Source of the DNA: Thermohalobaculum sp039822785
Lineage (GTDB): Bacteria; Pseudomonadota; Alphaproteobacteria; Rhodobacterales; Rhodobacteraceae
Direction of reading: 5' to 3'
Assembly: GCA_039822785.1 (NCBI GenBank)
Contig: JBCBMO010000003.1
Location: 310,001-374,000 of the forward strand
DNA length: 64,000 bases
Made by a program: the position numbers and the translations under genes. Shown here in pieces: positions 42,609 through 52,070 of this stretch. Below the pieces are notes generated by a model that did no database searches, was not told the DNA's origin, and saw only the letters and a program-made list of their open reading frames with translations. Each line of letters begins with the position of its first letter. Within the stretch, counting starts at the first letter, position 1.

Positions 42609-43927
42609 TGGATCCGCTTGTCCTCGGCGCCCTCGTCGCCATTGTCACCATCGTCGTTCTCTTCTCCGGCGTTTCGGTCGCGGCAGGTCTGCTGATCGTC
42701 TCGGCCATGTTCCTCATCGCCTTCGAGGGCGCGCAGGCGCTCTCGCTGATGCCGGAGGTCTTCTTCGGCAAGCTCAACAACTTCGCCCTGCTCTCGATCC
42801 CCATGTTCATCATCATGGGGGCCGCCATCGCCTCGACCCGCGCGGGTGGCGACCTCTACGAGGCGCTCGACCGCTGGCTGACGCGGGTGCCGGGGGGGCT
42901 CGTGATCTCGAACCTCGGCGCCTGTGCGCTGTTCGCCGCCATGTCCGGCAGCAGTCCTGCCACCTGTGCGGCCATCGGCAAGATGGGCATCCCCGAGATG
43001 CGCAAGCGCGGATTCCCCGACGGGGTCGCCGCGGGCTCCATCGCTGCGGGCGGCACGCTCGGCATCCTGATCCCGCCCTCGGTCACCATGATCGTCTATG
43101 GCATCGCCACCGAGACCTCGATCGGCCGGCTGTTCCTGGCGGGCGTGATCCCCGGCCTGCTGCTGGTGGGCCTGTTTATGGTCTGGTCGCTCTACTCGAC
43201 CTGGGCGCAGGGCGGGGCGGCGACGCTGCGCCCGCGCAACTTCACCCTGGCCGAGAAGCTGGAGCTGATGCCGCGGGTCCTGCCGTTCCTGCTCATCATC
43301 CTCGGCGTGCTCTATGCCATGTACGGCGGCGTCGCGACCCCGTCCGAGACGGCGGCGGTGGGCGCGCTTCTCTGCCTGCTGATCGCCATCGTGATCTATC
43401 GGCTGTGGTCGGTCTCCTCGATCTGGGTCGTGATGCGGGATTCGACGCGCGAGAGCGTGATGATCCTGTTCATCATCGGCGCGGCAGGCGTGTTCAGCTT
43501 CATGCTCTCCTCGCTCCAGATCACCCAGTCGATCGCGGAGTGGATCGGGACCCTCGACGTCAACCGCTGGGTGCTGATGGGCGCGATCAACCTCTTCCTG
43601 CTGATCGCGGGCTTCTTCCTGCCCCCCGTGGCCGTGATCCTGATGGCCGCCCCGATCCTGCTGCCCATCGTCACGACGGCGGGCTTCGACCCCTATTGGT
43701 TCGCGGTGATCCTCACGATCAACATGGAGATCGGGCTGATCTCCCCACCCGTGGGGCTCAATCTCTACGTCATCAACGGCATCGCACCGGACATCCCGCT
43801 CAAGACTATCCTGCTGGGATCCTTGCCGTATGTCGCCTGTATGGTGATCGCCATCGTGATACTCTGCCTCTTCCCGGGGCTGGCAACCTGGCTGCCGGAA
43901 CTGGTGATGGGCCCGGTCATCGGCTGA
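42608..43927 (+). CDS. matM: TRAP transporter large permease (DctM family)
   Basis: 439 residues with about 11-12 TM helices and two hairpin motifs typical of DctM: SGSSPATCAAIGKMGIPEM in the N-terminal half and SPPVGLNLYVINGIAP in the C-terminal half. These form the elevator-type translocation core with Na+ sites. It follows matQ with a 1-nt overlap and ends 24 nt before matA, consistent with one malonate operon. Confidence 0.9.
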   Translation: MDPLVLGALVAIVTIVVLFSGVSVAAGLLIVSAMFLIAFEGAQALSLMPEVFFGKLNNFALLSIPMFIIMGAAIASTRAGGDLYEALDRWLTRVPGGLVISNLGACALFAAMSGSSPATCAAIGKMGIPEMRKRGFPDGVAAGSIAAGGTLGILIPPSVTMIVYGIATETSIGRLFLAGVIPGLLLVGLFMVWSLYSTWAQGGAATLRPRNFTLAEKLELMPRVLPFLLIILGVLYAMYGGVATPSETAAVGALLCLLIAIVIYRLWSVSSIWVVMRDSTRESVMILFIIGAAGVFSFMLSSLQITQSIAEWIGTLDVNRWVLMGAINLFLLIAGFFLPPVAVILMAAPILLPIVTTAGFDPYWFAVILTINMEIGLISPPVGLNLYVINGIAPDIPLKTILLGSLPYVACMVIAIVILCLFPGLATWLPELVMGPVIG

Positions 43928-43951
43928 GCGATCGGGATGGAGGAGGCGGTG

Positions 43952-45403
43952 ATGAGCGAGGCGACGGACGCGAAGAAGGCCGCGGAGCCGGACTCTGCTT
44001 CAGTGCCCCCGGTGCCCCCGGTGCCCCTGCCCGCCGCCCCTGAGCCAGAGCCAGAGGCACCGCCACGCACCGGCCTTCTGGGCGACATGCTCGCGCGGAT
44101 CGCCGAGAGCGGTCGGGCGCTGATCGGGGCGGAGGAACCCAAGCCCCTGATCGACCGGGCCGAGGCGCTGCTCGCCTCCAACGGCGAGGTGACCGGCACC
44201 GCCCGCGCCCAGGGCCTGTTGGAGGACTACGCCGCCCTTGACCTAGATGCGCGCCTCGCCTTTCTGCGCGCCCTGGCCGAGCGAATGGCGACAGACGAGA
44301 CGGCACTGGTCGAGGCGATCGCCGCCTATCAGGCCGACCCGGGCCCCGCGGCCGCGCGGCGCCTGCATGTCGTCTCGGAGCCCCGCAGCCAGGAACTGCT
44401 GCGCCTGTTGAACCGTGCTCCCGGCGGCACCCGTGCGCTGGTCCGCATGCGCGAGGATCTACTCGGCATCCTGCGCGAGGAACCGCGCCTTTCGGGGCTC
44501 GATGCGGATTTCCAGCATCTCTTCGGCAGCTGGTTCAACCGCGGCTTCCTCTCGCTGCGCCGCATCGACTGGGACACCCCGGCCTCGATCCTCGAGAAAA
44601 TCATCGCCTATGAGGCCGTGCATGCGATCACCGACTGGGACGATCTGCGCCGCCGGGTGGCGGCACCGGATCGGGCGCTCTTTGCCTTCTTCCACCCCGC
44701 GCTGACCGATGATCCCCTGATCTTCGTCGAGGTCGCGCTGACCGCCGAGATCCCCGGCGCCATCGGCCCCATCCTGACGGATGCACGCGACACCGTGGAC
44801 CCGGCCAGGGCCACCACCGCGGTCTTCTATTCGATCTCCAACTGCCAAAAGGGGCTGCGCGGCATCAGCTTCGGCAACTTCCTGATCAAACAGGTCGTCG
44901 AGGATCTGCGCGCCGCCTTCCCCCGTCTCGCGACCTTCGTGACCCTCTCCCCCGTCCCCGGCTTCGCCACCTGGCTCGCGCGGGAGGGGATGGCGGAAGA
45001 AGCCGCGGCGCACCCGCCCGAGACCGACGGCGCCCCGGCGGAGGAGGCCGAGCGCAAGAAGGCCGAGGCCGCGCGCGACGACCGCCTCGCCGCCCTCTGC
45101 GCGCATTATCTTGCCGAGGCGAAGCGACCGAACGGGCTGCCCGAGAACGCCGTCGCGCGCTTTCACCTCGGCAACGGCGCGCGCCTCGAGCGGGTGCACG
45201 CATGCGCCGATCTCTCCCCCCGCGGCCAGGCCGAGAGCCACGGCGTGATGGTCAACTACCTCTACGACCTGCCCTACATCGAGAAGAACCACGAGGCCTT
45301 TGCCGGGCGCGGCGAGATCGCCCAATCCTCCGCCGTGCGCAGGCTCGCGCGGACCGGTGCCGCGCTGGCGGCCGCAGCCAGCTTTGAGAAGAAGACACCA
45401 TGA
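43952..45403 (+). CDS. matA: Malonyl-CoA decarboxylase
   Basis: 483 residues. Converts malonyl-CoA to acetyl-CoA and CO2. Family blocks: FFHPALTDDPLIFVEVALT, YSISNCQKGLRGISFGNFLI, the catalytic-Ser region TLSPVPGF and FHLGNGARLERVHAC with the catalytic His. A Pro/Ala/Glu-rich leader of about 45 residues is unusual but soluble, with no export signal. The start MSEATDAK is preceded by GGAGGAGG; an upstream ATG at 43937 has none. The stop overlaps the matB start (ATGA). Confidence 0.92.
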   Translation: MSEATDAKKAAEPDSASVPPVPPVPLPAAPEPEPEAPPRTGLLGDMLARIAESGRALIGAEEPKPLIDRAEALLASNGEVTGTARAQGLLEDYAALDLDARLAFLRALAERMATDETALVEAIAAYQADPGPAAARRLHVVSEPRSQELLRLLNRAPGGTRALVRMREDLLGILREEPRLSGLDADFQHLFGSWFNRGFLSLRRIDWDTPASILEKIIAYEAVHAITDWDDLRRRVAAPDRALFAFFHPALTDDPLIFVEVALTAEIPGAIGPILTDARDTVDPARATTAVFYSISNCQKGLRGISFGNFLIKQVVEDLRAAFPRLATFVTLSPVPGFATWLAREGMAEEAAAHPPETDGAPAEEAERKKAEAARDDRLAALCAHYLAEAKRPNGLPENAVARFHLGNGARLERVHACADLSPRGQAESHGVMVNYLYDLPYIEKNHEAFAGRGEIAQSSAVRRLARTGAALAAAASFEKKTP

Positions 45404-46929
45404 CCAACCATCTCGCCGCGGCGCTCGGCCTCGACGACGCGGCCCGCCATGATCGCCGTTTCGCGACGCTGGAGGACGGGCGCGACTACACCTTTGGCGC
45501 GGTGGACGACGTCTCCTCACGCTTCGCGACAGCGCTAATCGCGCTCGGCGTCAAACCCGGCGACCGGGTCGCCGTGCAGGTCGAAAAATCCATCGAAGCG
45601 CTGATGCTCTACCTCGGTACCATCCGGGCAGGCGCTGTCTTCCTGCCGCTCAACACCGCCTATACGCCCACCGAGGTCGCCTTCTTCGTCGAGGATGCGG
45701 AGCCCGCCCTTCTGGTCTGCGATCCCTCCCGTGCCGAGGCGTTGGCCCCGGTCGCCGCCAAGACCGGCGCGCGGCTCGAGACCATGGGCATCTGGGCCGC
45801 CGACGGGGCTGACCACGGCAGCCTCTTCGCCCATGTGCCCCAGACGGCGGCGCCGGTAACGGTGCCGCGCGGGCCCGACGATCTCGCCGCGATCCTCTAC
45901 ACCTCCGGCACGACGGGGCGGTCGAAGGGCGCGATGCTCAGCCATGACAACCTCGCCTCCAACGCCAAAGTGCTGGTGGAGACCTGGCGCTTTACCGCCG
46001 ACGAAAGGCTGATCCACGCGCTGCCGATCTACCATACGCACGGGCTCTTCGTGGCCTCTAACGTGACACTCGCCGCGGGCGGCGAGCTCATCTGGATGGC
46101 CAAGTTCGCGCCCGCCCCGGTGATCGAGGCCATGGGCGGCGCGACGGCCCTCATGGGCGTGCCCACCTTCTACACCCGCCTGCTCGCAGAGGAGGGCCTG
46201 ACGCCCGAGGCCTGCCGCAGCATGCGCCTCTTCGTGGCAGGCTCCGCGCCGCTCCTGGCCGAAACACACCGCCAATGGCAGGCCCGCACGGGCCACGCGA
46301 TCCTCGAGCGCTACGGCATGACCGAGGCCTCGATGATCACCTCCAACCCCTACGGCGGTGAGCGCCGCGCGGGCACCGTCGGCTTCCCGCTTGCGGGCGT
46401 GTCCCTCAAGGTCACAGACCCCGAGAGCGGGGCGGATCTGGCCCAGGGCGAGATCGGCATGATCCGCGTGAAGGGCCCCAACGTCTTCCGTGGCTACTGG
46501 AAGCTGCCCGAAAAGACGGCGGAGGAGCTGTCGACCGACGGCTGGTTCATCACCGGCGATCTCGGCCTGATCGATGACCGCGGCTACGTCCAGATCGTCG
46601 GACGCGGCAAGGACCTCATCATCTCCGGCGGTTTCAACGTCTACCCCAAGGAGGTCGAGAGCGAGATCGACCGGCTGCCCGGCGTCATCGAGAGTGCGGT
46701 GATCGGCGTCCCCCATCCCGACTTCGGGGAGGGTGTCGTGGCCGTCGTCGTGCCGGAGGACGGTGCCGCGCGGGAGGCCGAGGCGATCATCGCCCCGCTC
46801 TCGGATCGCCTGGCCAAGTTCAAACAGCCCAAGCGCGTCATCTTCGCCGACACCCTGCCCCGCAACACTATGGGCAAGGTCCAAAAGAAGGCCCTGCGCG
46901 AAACCCACGCCGCCCTCTTTACGGACTAA
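45400..46929 (+). CDS. matB: Malonate-CoA ligase (malonyl-CoA synthetase)
   Basis: 509 residues, ANL adenylate-forming superfamily. P-loop YTSGTTGRSKGAM, A5 ERYGMTEASMITSNPYGGER (positions about 310-330, Arg pocket for the second carboxylate), hinge GRGKDLIISGGFNVYP and catalytic Lys in NTMGKVQKKALRE. The enzyme activates malonate to malonyl-CoA, which matA then decarboxylates to acetyl-CoA, so the operon converts imported malonate to a central metabolite. Its start overlaps matA by 4 nt. Confidence 0.9.
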   Translation: MTNHLAAALGLDDAARHDRRFATLEDGRDYTFGAVDDVSSRFATALIALGVKPGDRVAVQVEKSIEALMLYLGTIRAGAVFLPLNTAYTPTEVAFFVEDAEPALLVCDPSRAEALAPVAAKTGARLETMGIWAADGADHGSLFAHVPQTAAPVTVPRGPDDLAAILYTSGTTGRSKGAMLSHDNLASNAKVLVETWRFTADERLIHALPIYHTHGLFVASNVTLAAGGELIWMAKFAPAPVIEAMGGATALMGVPTFYTRLLAEEGLTPEACRSMRLFVAGSAPLLAETHRQWQARTGHAILERYGMTEASMITSNPYGGERRAGTVGFPLAGVSLKVTDPESGADLAQGEIGMIRVKGPNVFRGYWKLPEKTAEELSTDGWFITGDLGLIDDRGYVQIVGRGKDLIISGGFNVYPKEVESEIDRLPGVIESAVIGVPHPDFGEGVVAVVVPEDGAAREAEAIIAPLSDRLAKFKQPKRVIFADTLPRNTMGKVQKKALRETHAALFTD

Positions 46930-46946
46930 CCGTCACCATCGACCGA

Positions 46947-47166
46947 GCAAAGGCCGGGTCGGGTCAAGGGTCGCCGCAGGCGACGGGCTGCGCCCGCTTG
47001 CCCTTGAGGCGACCCGGCCTTTGCGAAACGCTCGACCCGAAGCCCCTCGGGCTTCTCCCCAGCCCCTCCCGCGCCGCCCGCCAAACGCGTCCCGTCGATC
47101 GGGCGCTCCCGAGACCGCCCAGCCGCGATCCCGAAGACTCATCGCGGCGACCAGCCGCGATACCGC
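46947..47166. repeat. Structured intergenic repeat, copy B
   Basis: Second copy of the element at 2955-3180, again between convergent genes (matB and hemN). Its outer stem is GCAAAGGCCGGGTC (46947-46960) with an exact complement at 47011-47024. Inner TCAAGGG/CCCTTGA, GAAGCC/GGCTTC and ATCGCGGC/GCCGCGAT (47141-47148 with 47154-47161) are shared with copy A. The outer stem differs from copy A on both arms yet keeps 14 pairs, which is compensatory evidence for structure. Confidence 0.75.
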
Positions 47167-47190
47167 TTGATTGAACTCAGCCTGGCGCGC

Positions 47191-48555
47191 TCAGACCGCC
47201 AGGCTGTGGCGCTTGTCGCTGGTGGGAAGATAGGCGTCGAAGGCCGCCGCGATCAGACGGGTGCGGTCGCGCCAGGCCGGCGCGATCTCGAAACCATCGC
47301 CACCGGGCAGGGGGGTCAAGGCGCCCTCCGGCGCCCGCTCGCTCAGCGCCGTCGCCCGGCGCACCACCGGCCCCGCCATATCGCCGAAGGCCGCGCGCAG
47401 CCCGCCGATGTCGACGGTGAAACGGCACAGAAGATCCGAGATCACCTGCGCCCGCATGCGATCATCCAGGCTGAAGGCGACCCCGCGGGCGATGGGCAGA
47501 TGGCCGTCCTCCACCGCCGCGCGCCAGGCGGCGGTCGCGGGGATGTTCTGCACATAGCCCTGCGGCACATAGCCGATGGCCGAGGCGCCGAAACCGATCA
47601 GCGCGGCCGCTTGATCCGTCGTATAGCCCTGGAAATTGCGGCGCAGCCTCCCCTCCGCCACCGCGCGCGCCATGGTGTCATGCGGCTTGGCGAAGTGGTC
47701 GATCCCCACGGCGACATAGCCCGCCTCGATCAGCATCTCGCGGGCGCGCCCTGCCAGCAGCACCCGCGCCGCCGTATCCGGCAGGGTCGCCGCGTCGATC
47801 AGCGTTTGGCGCCGCGCCATCCAGGGGACATGGGCATAGCCAAAGAGCGCCAGCCGGTCGGGGGCGAGGTCGATCACGGCCTCCACCGTCCGCTCCAGGC
47901 TCTCGAGCGTCTGGCGCGGCAGGCCATAGACCAGATCCATCGAGACGCTGGCCACGCCGCGGGCCCGCAGCCCTTCGACCAGTTGGCGCGTGACCGTCTC
48001 GCCCTGCACCCGGCCGATGGCCGCCTGCACCGAGGCCGCGAAGTCCTGCACCCCGATGGAGGCCCGCGAGAGCCCCGCGGCGGCGAAGGCATCGAGCTTT
48101 GCCTCGGTCATGTCGCGGGGATCGAGCTCGACCTCCAGGCGCGCGTCCGCCACCCCGGGAAAGGCCGCGCTTAGGATCTCCTTCAGCCGCAGGATATCCT
48201 CGGCGCTCAGAACGCTGGGCGAGCCGCCGCCCCAGTGGATCTGGTTGACCACCGCACCGGCCGTCGTCGCCTCGGCGACCATCGCGATCTCGCGCGACAG
48301 CGGCTCCAGGTACTCGGCCACGGGCTTATAGGTCTTGGTGCCCTGCGTGCGGCAGGCGCAGAACCAGCAGAGACGGTCGCAGAAGGGGATATGGACATAG
48401 AGCGACAGCGGCGTCTGGGGCTCCAGCGCCCCCAGCCAGCGCCGATAGGCCGTCTCATCGACGGCCTCGGAAAAGTGCGGCGCGGTCGGGTAGCTGGTGT
48501 ACCGGGGGACCGAGCGGCTGAGCGCGTCTGGCGAGAAGGGATCGAACTGGGTCAT
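47191..48555 (-). CDS. hemN: Oxygen-independent coproporphyrinogen III oxidase (radical SAM)
   Basis: 454 residues. Decarboxylates coproporphyrinogen III to protoporphyrinogen IX anaerobically. The N-terminal SRYTSYPTAPHF-like segment (here SVPRYTSYPTAPHF) and the radical-SAM cluster motif HIPFCDRLCWFCAC (C-x3-C-x2-C-x-C) identify HemN. GGGGS-type SAM-binding appears as WGGGSPSVL. It is divergent from fnrL with a near-consensus FNR site between them, fitting anaerobic induction. AAGGGG precedes MTQFDPF. Confidence 0.93.
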   Translation of the reverse strand: MTQFDPFSPDALSRSVPRYTSYPTAPHFSEAVDETAYRRWLGALEPQTPLSLYVHIPFCDRLCWFCACRTQGTKTYKPVAEYLEPLSREIAMVAEATTAGAVVNQIHWGGGSPSVLSAEDILRLKEILSAAFPGVADARLEVELDPRDMTEAKLDAFAAAGLSRASIGVQDFAASVQAAIGRVQGETVTRQLVEGLRARGVASVSMDLVYGLPRQTLESLERTVEAVIDLAPDRLALFGYAHVPWMARRQTLIDAATLPDTAARVLLAGRAREMLIEAGYVAVGIDHFAKPHDTMARAVAEGRLRRNFQGYTTDQAAALIGFGASAIGYVPQGYVQNIPATAAWRAAVEDGHLPIARGVAFSLDDRMRAQVISDLLCRFTVDIGGLRAAFGDMAGPVVRRATALSERAPEGALTPLPGGDGFEIAPAWRDRTRLIAAAFDAYLPTSDKRHSLAV

Positions 48556-48590
48556 GTCGCCCCTTGTCCGCGATGTGGCACCTAATCTCA

Positions 48591-48604
48591 TTGACCGGGA
48601 TCAA
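48591..48604. promoter_or_regulatory. FNR-binding site between hemN and fnrL
   Basis: TTGACCGGGATCAA matches the FNR consensus TTGAT-N4-ATCAA at 9 of 10 positions. It lies 36 nt upstream of the hemN start and 46 nt upstream of fnrL, so it could serve either promoter, giving anaerobic hemN activation and fnrL autoregulation. Confidence 0.85.
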
Positions 48605-48649
48605 CCCCTTCCCCATCCTTCGTCTCGAAAAGGGAGGAACGGAGTCGCC

Positions 48650-49396
48650 ATGCGCGCCCAACCGGATCGGCCGATGAACGAGCGGTGCAGTACGTGCCCC
48701 ATTCGGGAACGTGCGATCTGTACCTACTGTTCCTGTGACGAGCTTTCGCTGCTCGAGCGGATCAAATCCTACCGCAGCTACGAGCCGGGCCAGGAGATCG
48801 TGGCGGCCGGCGAGGAGACGACGATCCTGGGCTCGGTGGTCGAGGGGGTCGTGGCGCTGTCCAAGACCATGGTCGACGGGCGGCGCCAGATGGTCGGGCT
48901 CATGTTCCCCTCCGATTTCATCGGCCGTCCGATGCGGGCGACCGCCCCCTATGACGCCGTCGCCGTGACGCCCGTCCGCCTATGCGTCTTCGAGCGTAGG
49001 CGCTTCGAGACGCTGTTGCTTGAGACCCCTTCGATCGAGAAGCGTCTGCTCGAGATGATGCTCGACGAGCTCGACGCCGCCCGCGATTGGATGCTGTTGC
49101 TCGGCCGCAAATCGGCGCGCGAGAAGATCGCGACCTTCCTGCTGATCCTGGCCCGCCGCGCCGCGATCGCCGAAGGGGCCAGCCCGCAGGACGGCTTTTC
49201 CTTCACCCTGCCGATCAGCCGGGAGGCGATGGGCGAATACCTCGGCCTGACCATCGAGACCGTCAGCCGCCAGTTCACCGCGCTTCGCAAGGACGGGGTG
49301 ATCGAACTGACCGACAGCCGCACCGTGCAGGTGCCCGACTTCCTCGCGCTGCTCGATGCGGCGGGCGAGGACGCGGACGGCGGCCCGCTCGCTTGA
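48650..49396 (+). CDS. fnrL: FnrL, oxygen-sensing Crp/Fnr regulator
   Basis: 248 residues. N-terminal cysteines C13, C16, C24 (plus C27 and C29) and a distal C112 in VRLCVFERR match the [4Fe-4S] ligand arrangement of FNR/FnrL. The cNMP-binding-like beta-roll spans about 35-150. The HTH has TIETVSRQF, with E/S/R giving TTGAT specificity. It activates anaerobic and photosynthetic-type genes when the cluster is intact. GGAG lies 6 nt before the ATG. Confidence 0.93.
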   Translation: MRAQPDRPMNERCSTCPIRERAICTYCSCDELSLLERIKSYRSYEPGQEIVAAGEETTILGSVVEGVVALSKTMVDGRRQMVGLMFPSDFIGRPMRATAPYDAVAVTPVRLCVFERRRFETLLLETPSIEKRLLEMMLDELDAARDWMLLLGRKSAREKIATFLLILARRAAIAEGASPQDGFSFTLPISREAMGEYLGLTIETVSRQFTALRKDGVIELTDSRTVQVPDFLALLDAAGEDADGGPLA

Positions 49397-49418
49397 GCCC
49401 CCATCGCTGACGGTTCCT

Positions 49419-49440
49419 CACGCCGGCCAGCGCCGGCGTG
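49419..49440 (+). terminator. Perfect 9-bp hairpin after fnrL
   Basis: CACGCCGGC (49419-49427), a 4-nt loop and its exact complement (49432-49440) lie 22 nt after the fnrL stop. Strong GC stem without a pronounced T-run; probable terminator. Confidence 0.6.
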
Positions 49441-49501
49441 ATTGGACCGTGACCCACCCTCGGCCGATCTTCTCGTCCATCCGCACGAGAGGAGCGTCGC
49501 C

Positions 49502-50923
49502 ATGATCCCCGCCCACCGCGCGCCGCAACCGGCCTCGCCGCTGCGCAGCCGCCTCCTTGGCACGGCCGCCGCCGGGTTGCTGCTGCCGGGGCTTGGGGCG
49601 GGCGCGTTTGCGCAGGCACAAAGCACCGACCTCGACGCGGCGATCGCGACCTTGGTGTCGCCGGCGGGCTCACCTCTTAGCGTCGCGGAGGCCTCGGTCA
49701 TTATCCGCGAGGCCGGCGACCTCTCGGCCGCGCCAGGGCTGATCCTGGCGATGCGCTTCGCTCGCGCCACCCGGCGCGAGGCACGGTTCCTGTTGGCCGA
49801 GCTTACCGGCGAAAACCCCGGCTGGGGCTGGTTCGACTGGATGCTCTGGCAGCAGAACAACCCGCAGATCACCCCCACCCCCGGCTTCGCCGCGCTCAAG
49901 AAGGCGCTGCTCCTGTCGATCGACCCCAACTTCGAGGTCTTCCTGCGTGATGACTACCTCGCACGCGACCGCATGAAGATCCGCTTCGAGGAGATCGCCT
50001 GGGGCGGGGTCGTGAAGGACGGCATCCCCTCCCTCGACTTCCCCGAGCGCATGGCGGCGGGGGAGGCCGACTATCTGCGCGACAGCGATCCGGTCTTCGG
50101 CGTCTCGATCAACGGCGACGTGCGCGCCTATCCCCTGCGCATCATGGGCTGGCACGAGATGTTCAACGAGGTGATCGGCGGCGTGCCCGTCGCACTCGCC
50201 TACTGCACCCTCTGCGGCGCCGGCATCCTATTCGAGACCGAGGTCGCGGGGCGCGACGATCCCTTCGTCTTCGGCTCCTCGGGGTTTCTCTACCGCTCCA
50301 ACAAGCTGATGTTCGACCGCGCGACGCACAGCCTGTGGAACCAGTTCACCGGCCAGCCCGTGATGGGCCCCCTTGTGGACAGCGGGATCACGCTCGCCCA
50401 GCGCCCGGTGACCATCGCGACCTGCGGCGACTGGCGCGCGCAGAACCCGCAGACGACGGTGCTGTCGCTCAACACCGGACACCGGCGCGACTATGGCTCG
50501 GGCGTGGTCTACCGCGAGTACTTCGCGAGCCCGGATCTCATGTTCCCCGCCGCCCATCCCAACGATGCGCTGCGCCAGAAGGACTACATCTTCGGCATCC
50601 GCACCCTGGGCGCCGCCAAGGCCTGGCCGCTCGAGAGCTTCGCCGCCACCCCGGTCATCAACGACCAGGTCGGCGGGCTGGAGGTGGTGCTGATCGGCGA
50701 CCCCGACGGCCGGACGGTCCGCGCCTATGAGCGCGCCGGCCTCAGCTTTCGGCCCACGGGGACCCCGGGCACGCTAAGCGCCGGCGGCACGACCTGGCAG
50801 ATGACCGAGGAGGCGCTCCTCCACCCCGACGGCCCCCGCCTACCGCGCGTGGCGGGCCATGTCGCCTACTGGTTCGCCTGGGACGGCTACCTGGGCCTGC
50901 GCGCCGAACTCCACCAGGGCTGA
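49502..50923 (+). CDS. Exported DUF3179 protein
   Basis: 473 residues with an N-terminal signal peptide (LGTAAAGLLLPGLGAGAFAQ, cleavage near AQAQS). DUF3179 core blocks: YPLRIMGWHEMFNEVIGGVP and VALAYCTLCGAGILFE, with a CxxC in the latter, then GSSGFLYRSNKLMFDRAT and SLWNQFTG. The biochemical role of the family is unknown. The conserved His, Cys pair and acidic residues suggest a metal or redox function in the periplasm. It is near the sox cluster but on the opposite strand from soxT/soxR, so a link is unproven. Confidence 0.85.
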   Translation: MIPAHRAPQPASPLRSRLLGTAAAGLLLPGLGAGAFAQAQSTDLDAAIATLVSPAGSPLSVAEASVIIREAGDLSAAPGLILAMRFARATRREARFLLAELTGENPGWGWFDWMLWQQNNPQITPTPGFAALKKALLLSIDPNFEVFLRDDYLARDRMKIRFEEIAWGGVVKDGIPSLDFPERMAAGEADYLRDSDPVFGVSINGDVRAYPLRIMGWHEMFNEVIGGVPVALAYCTLCGAGILFETEVAGRDDPFVFGSSGFLYRSNKLMFDRATHSLWNQFTGQPVMGPLVDSGITLAQRPVTIATCGDWRAQNPQTTVLSLNTGHRRDYGSGVVYREYFASPDLMFPAAHPNDALRQKDYIFGIRTLGAAKAWPLESFAATPVINDQVGGLEVVLIGDPDGRTVRAYERAGLSFRPTGTPGTLSAGGTTWQMTEEALLHPDGPRLPRVAGHVAYWFAWDGYLGLRAELHQG

Positions 50924-50940
50924 CCGCCCCGCCCGGCGCG

Positions 50941-51981
50941 TCAGGCAGTGCGTTCGACAAGGGCAAAGAGACCGAGACGGGCGCCCGCGGCCATGGCGGC
51001 GATGGTGATGGGCGCGCTGACGCTCAAGACCGACAGGGCCGAGAGCCCCTGGCCAACGGTGCAGCCCACCGCCAGGACACCCCCGACCCCCATCATGACC
51101 GCGCCGGCGATCTGACGGCGAAGCTCCCTGGCGTCGTCGCAGGCCTCCCAGCGGATCTCTTCGCGCAGGTTCGCGCCGATCGACGCGCCGAGGACGACCC
51201 CGATGACGGCTGATACGCCAAAACCCGGGAGGGCGAGCGGATCGCCCGTCATGCTGGACAGGATCGTGCCGCCGAGCGGCATCACGAAGCTGAAGCTGGA
51301 GACGCTGACAGCATCCATCCCCACCGTCGCGGCATAGCTGGTGGCAGCCCAGGCGCCGGCGATGCTGAGGCCGACGACGATGGCACCGACCACCCGGCGA
51401 CGCGGCAGCGCGCCCCCCGCCAGGGCCGAGACCGCCAGCAGCGCGGCGATGACAAAACTGATGAGCGCTGGCGAAAACCCGATGGGCGTGCCGATGAGCT
51501 CCGGCAGGGCGGGCACCGGGGCGACCGAGATACCAGGGTGAAACATCAAGGCCGTCACGGGGGCGAGGGGCCCGAGCGCCACCGCATAGGCCGTCACCCC
51601 GATGACGGCCGCAAGAACGAGCGAGCGCAGATCGCCCCCGCCAAGACGGACGAGTGTGCCGTAGCCGCAGGTGCCCACCTGCGCCATCCCGTAGCCGAAG
51701 ATCAGACCGCCGAGGATGGAGGCAAGCGGCGACCACTCATCGCGCAGATATCGCGGTGCATCCGCGTCGAGACCGCCCAGGGCGATCAGCAGGGTCGTGG
51801 CAGCAATCGCCGTGGCGGCACCCAGGGTCAGGACCCGAACGCCGCTGTTGTCGGCGCCATAGACCGCGTCCTCGATGGAGGCCATCATGCAAAACCGGCC
51901 AATGCGTGCGGCGAGGCCCAGGGCGAGGCCGCCGAGCAGGCCTGCAGCAGAGACGATATGCGCGCCCTCGATCTCCACCAA
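50941..51981 (-). CDS. soxT: YeeE/YedE-family thiosulfate/sulfur transporter (SoxT/TsuA-like)
   Basis: 346 residues with about nine TM helices. Three conserved cysteine motifs (GRFCMMASIEDA, GTCGYGTLVR, VGCTVGQGLS) match TsuA/YeeE proteins, in which cysteines line a thiosulfate path. In sox loci, SoxT proteins are proposed to move sulfur compounds inward for the SoxR sensor or assimilation. It lies downstream of soxR on the minus strand, 89 nt away. An imperfect dyad with GTTGC/GCAAC ends (52021-52041) lies upstream. Confidence 0.85.
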   Translation of the reverse strand: MVEIEGAHIVSAAGLLGGLALGLAARIGRFCMMASIEDAVYGADNSGVRVLTLGAATAIAATTLLIALGGLDADAPRYLRDEWSPLASILGGLIFGYGMAQVGTCGYGTLVRLGGGDLRSLVLAAVIGVTAYAVALGPLAPVTALMFHPGISVAPVPALPELIGTPIGFSPALISFVIAALLAVSALAGGALPRRRVVGAIVVGLSIAGAWAATSYAATVGMDAVSVSSFSFVMPLGGTILSSMTGDPLALPGFGVSAVIGVVLGASIGANLREEIRWEACDDARELRRQIAGAVMMGVGGVLAVGCTVGQGLSALSVLSVSAPITIAAMAAGARLGLFALVERTA

Positions 51982-52070
51982 TCGACACTCCGCGATGCGT
52001 TTATGCCTAGAGGCTACGCAGTTGCGTATGCGCTATGCAACCTTCCTGTGCCACGCCGCGCCGCGGCGCA

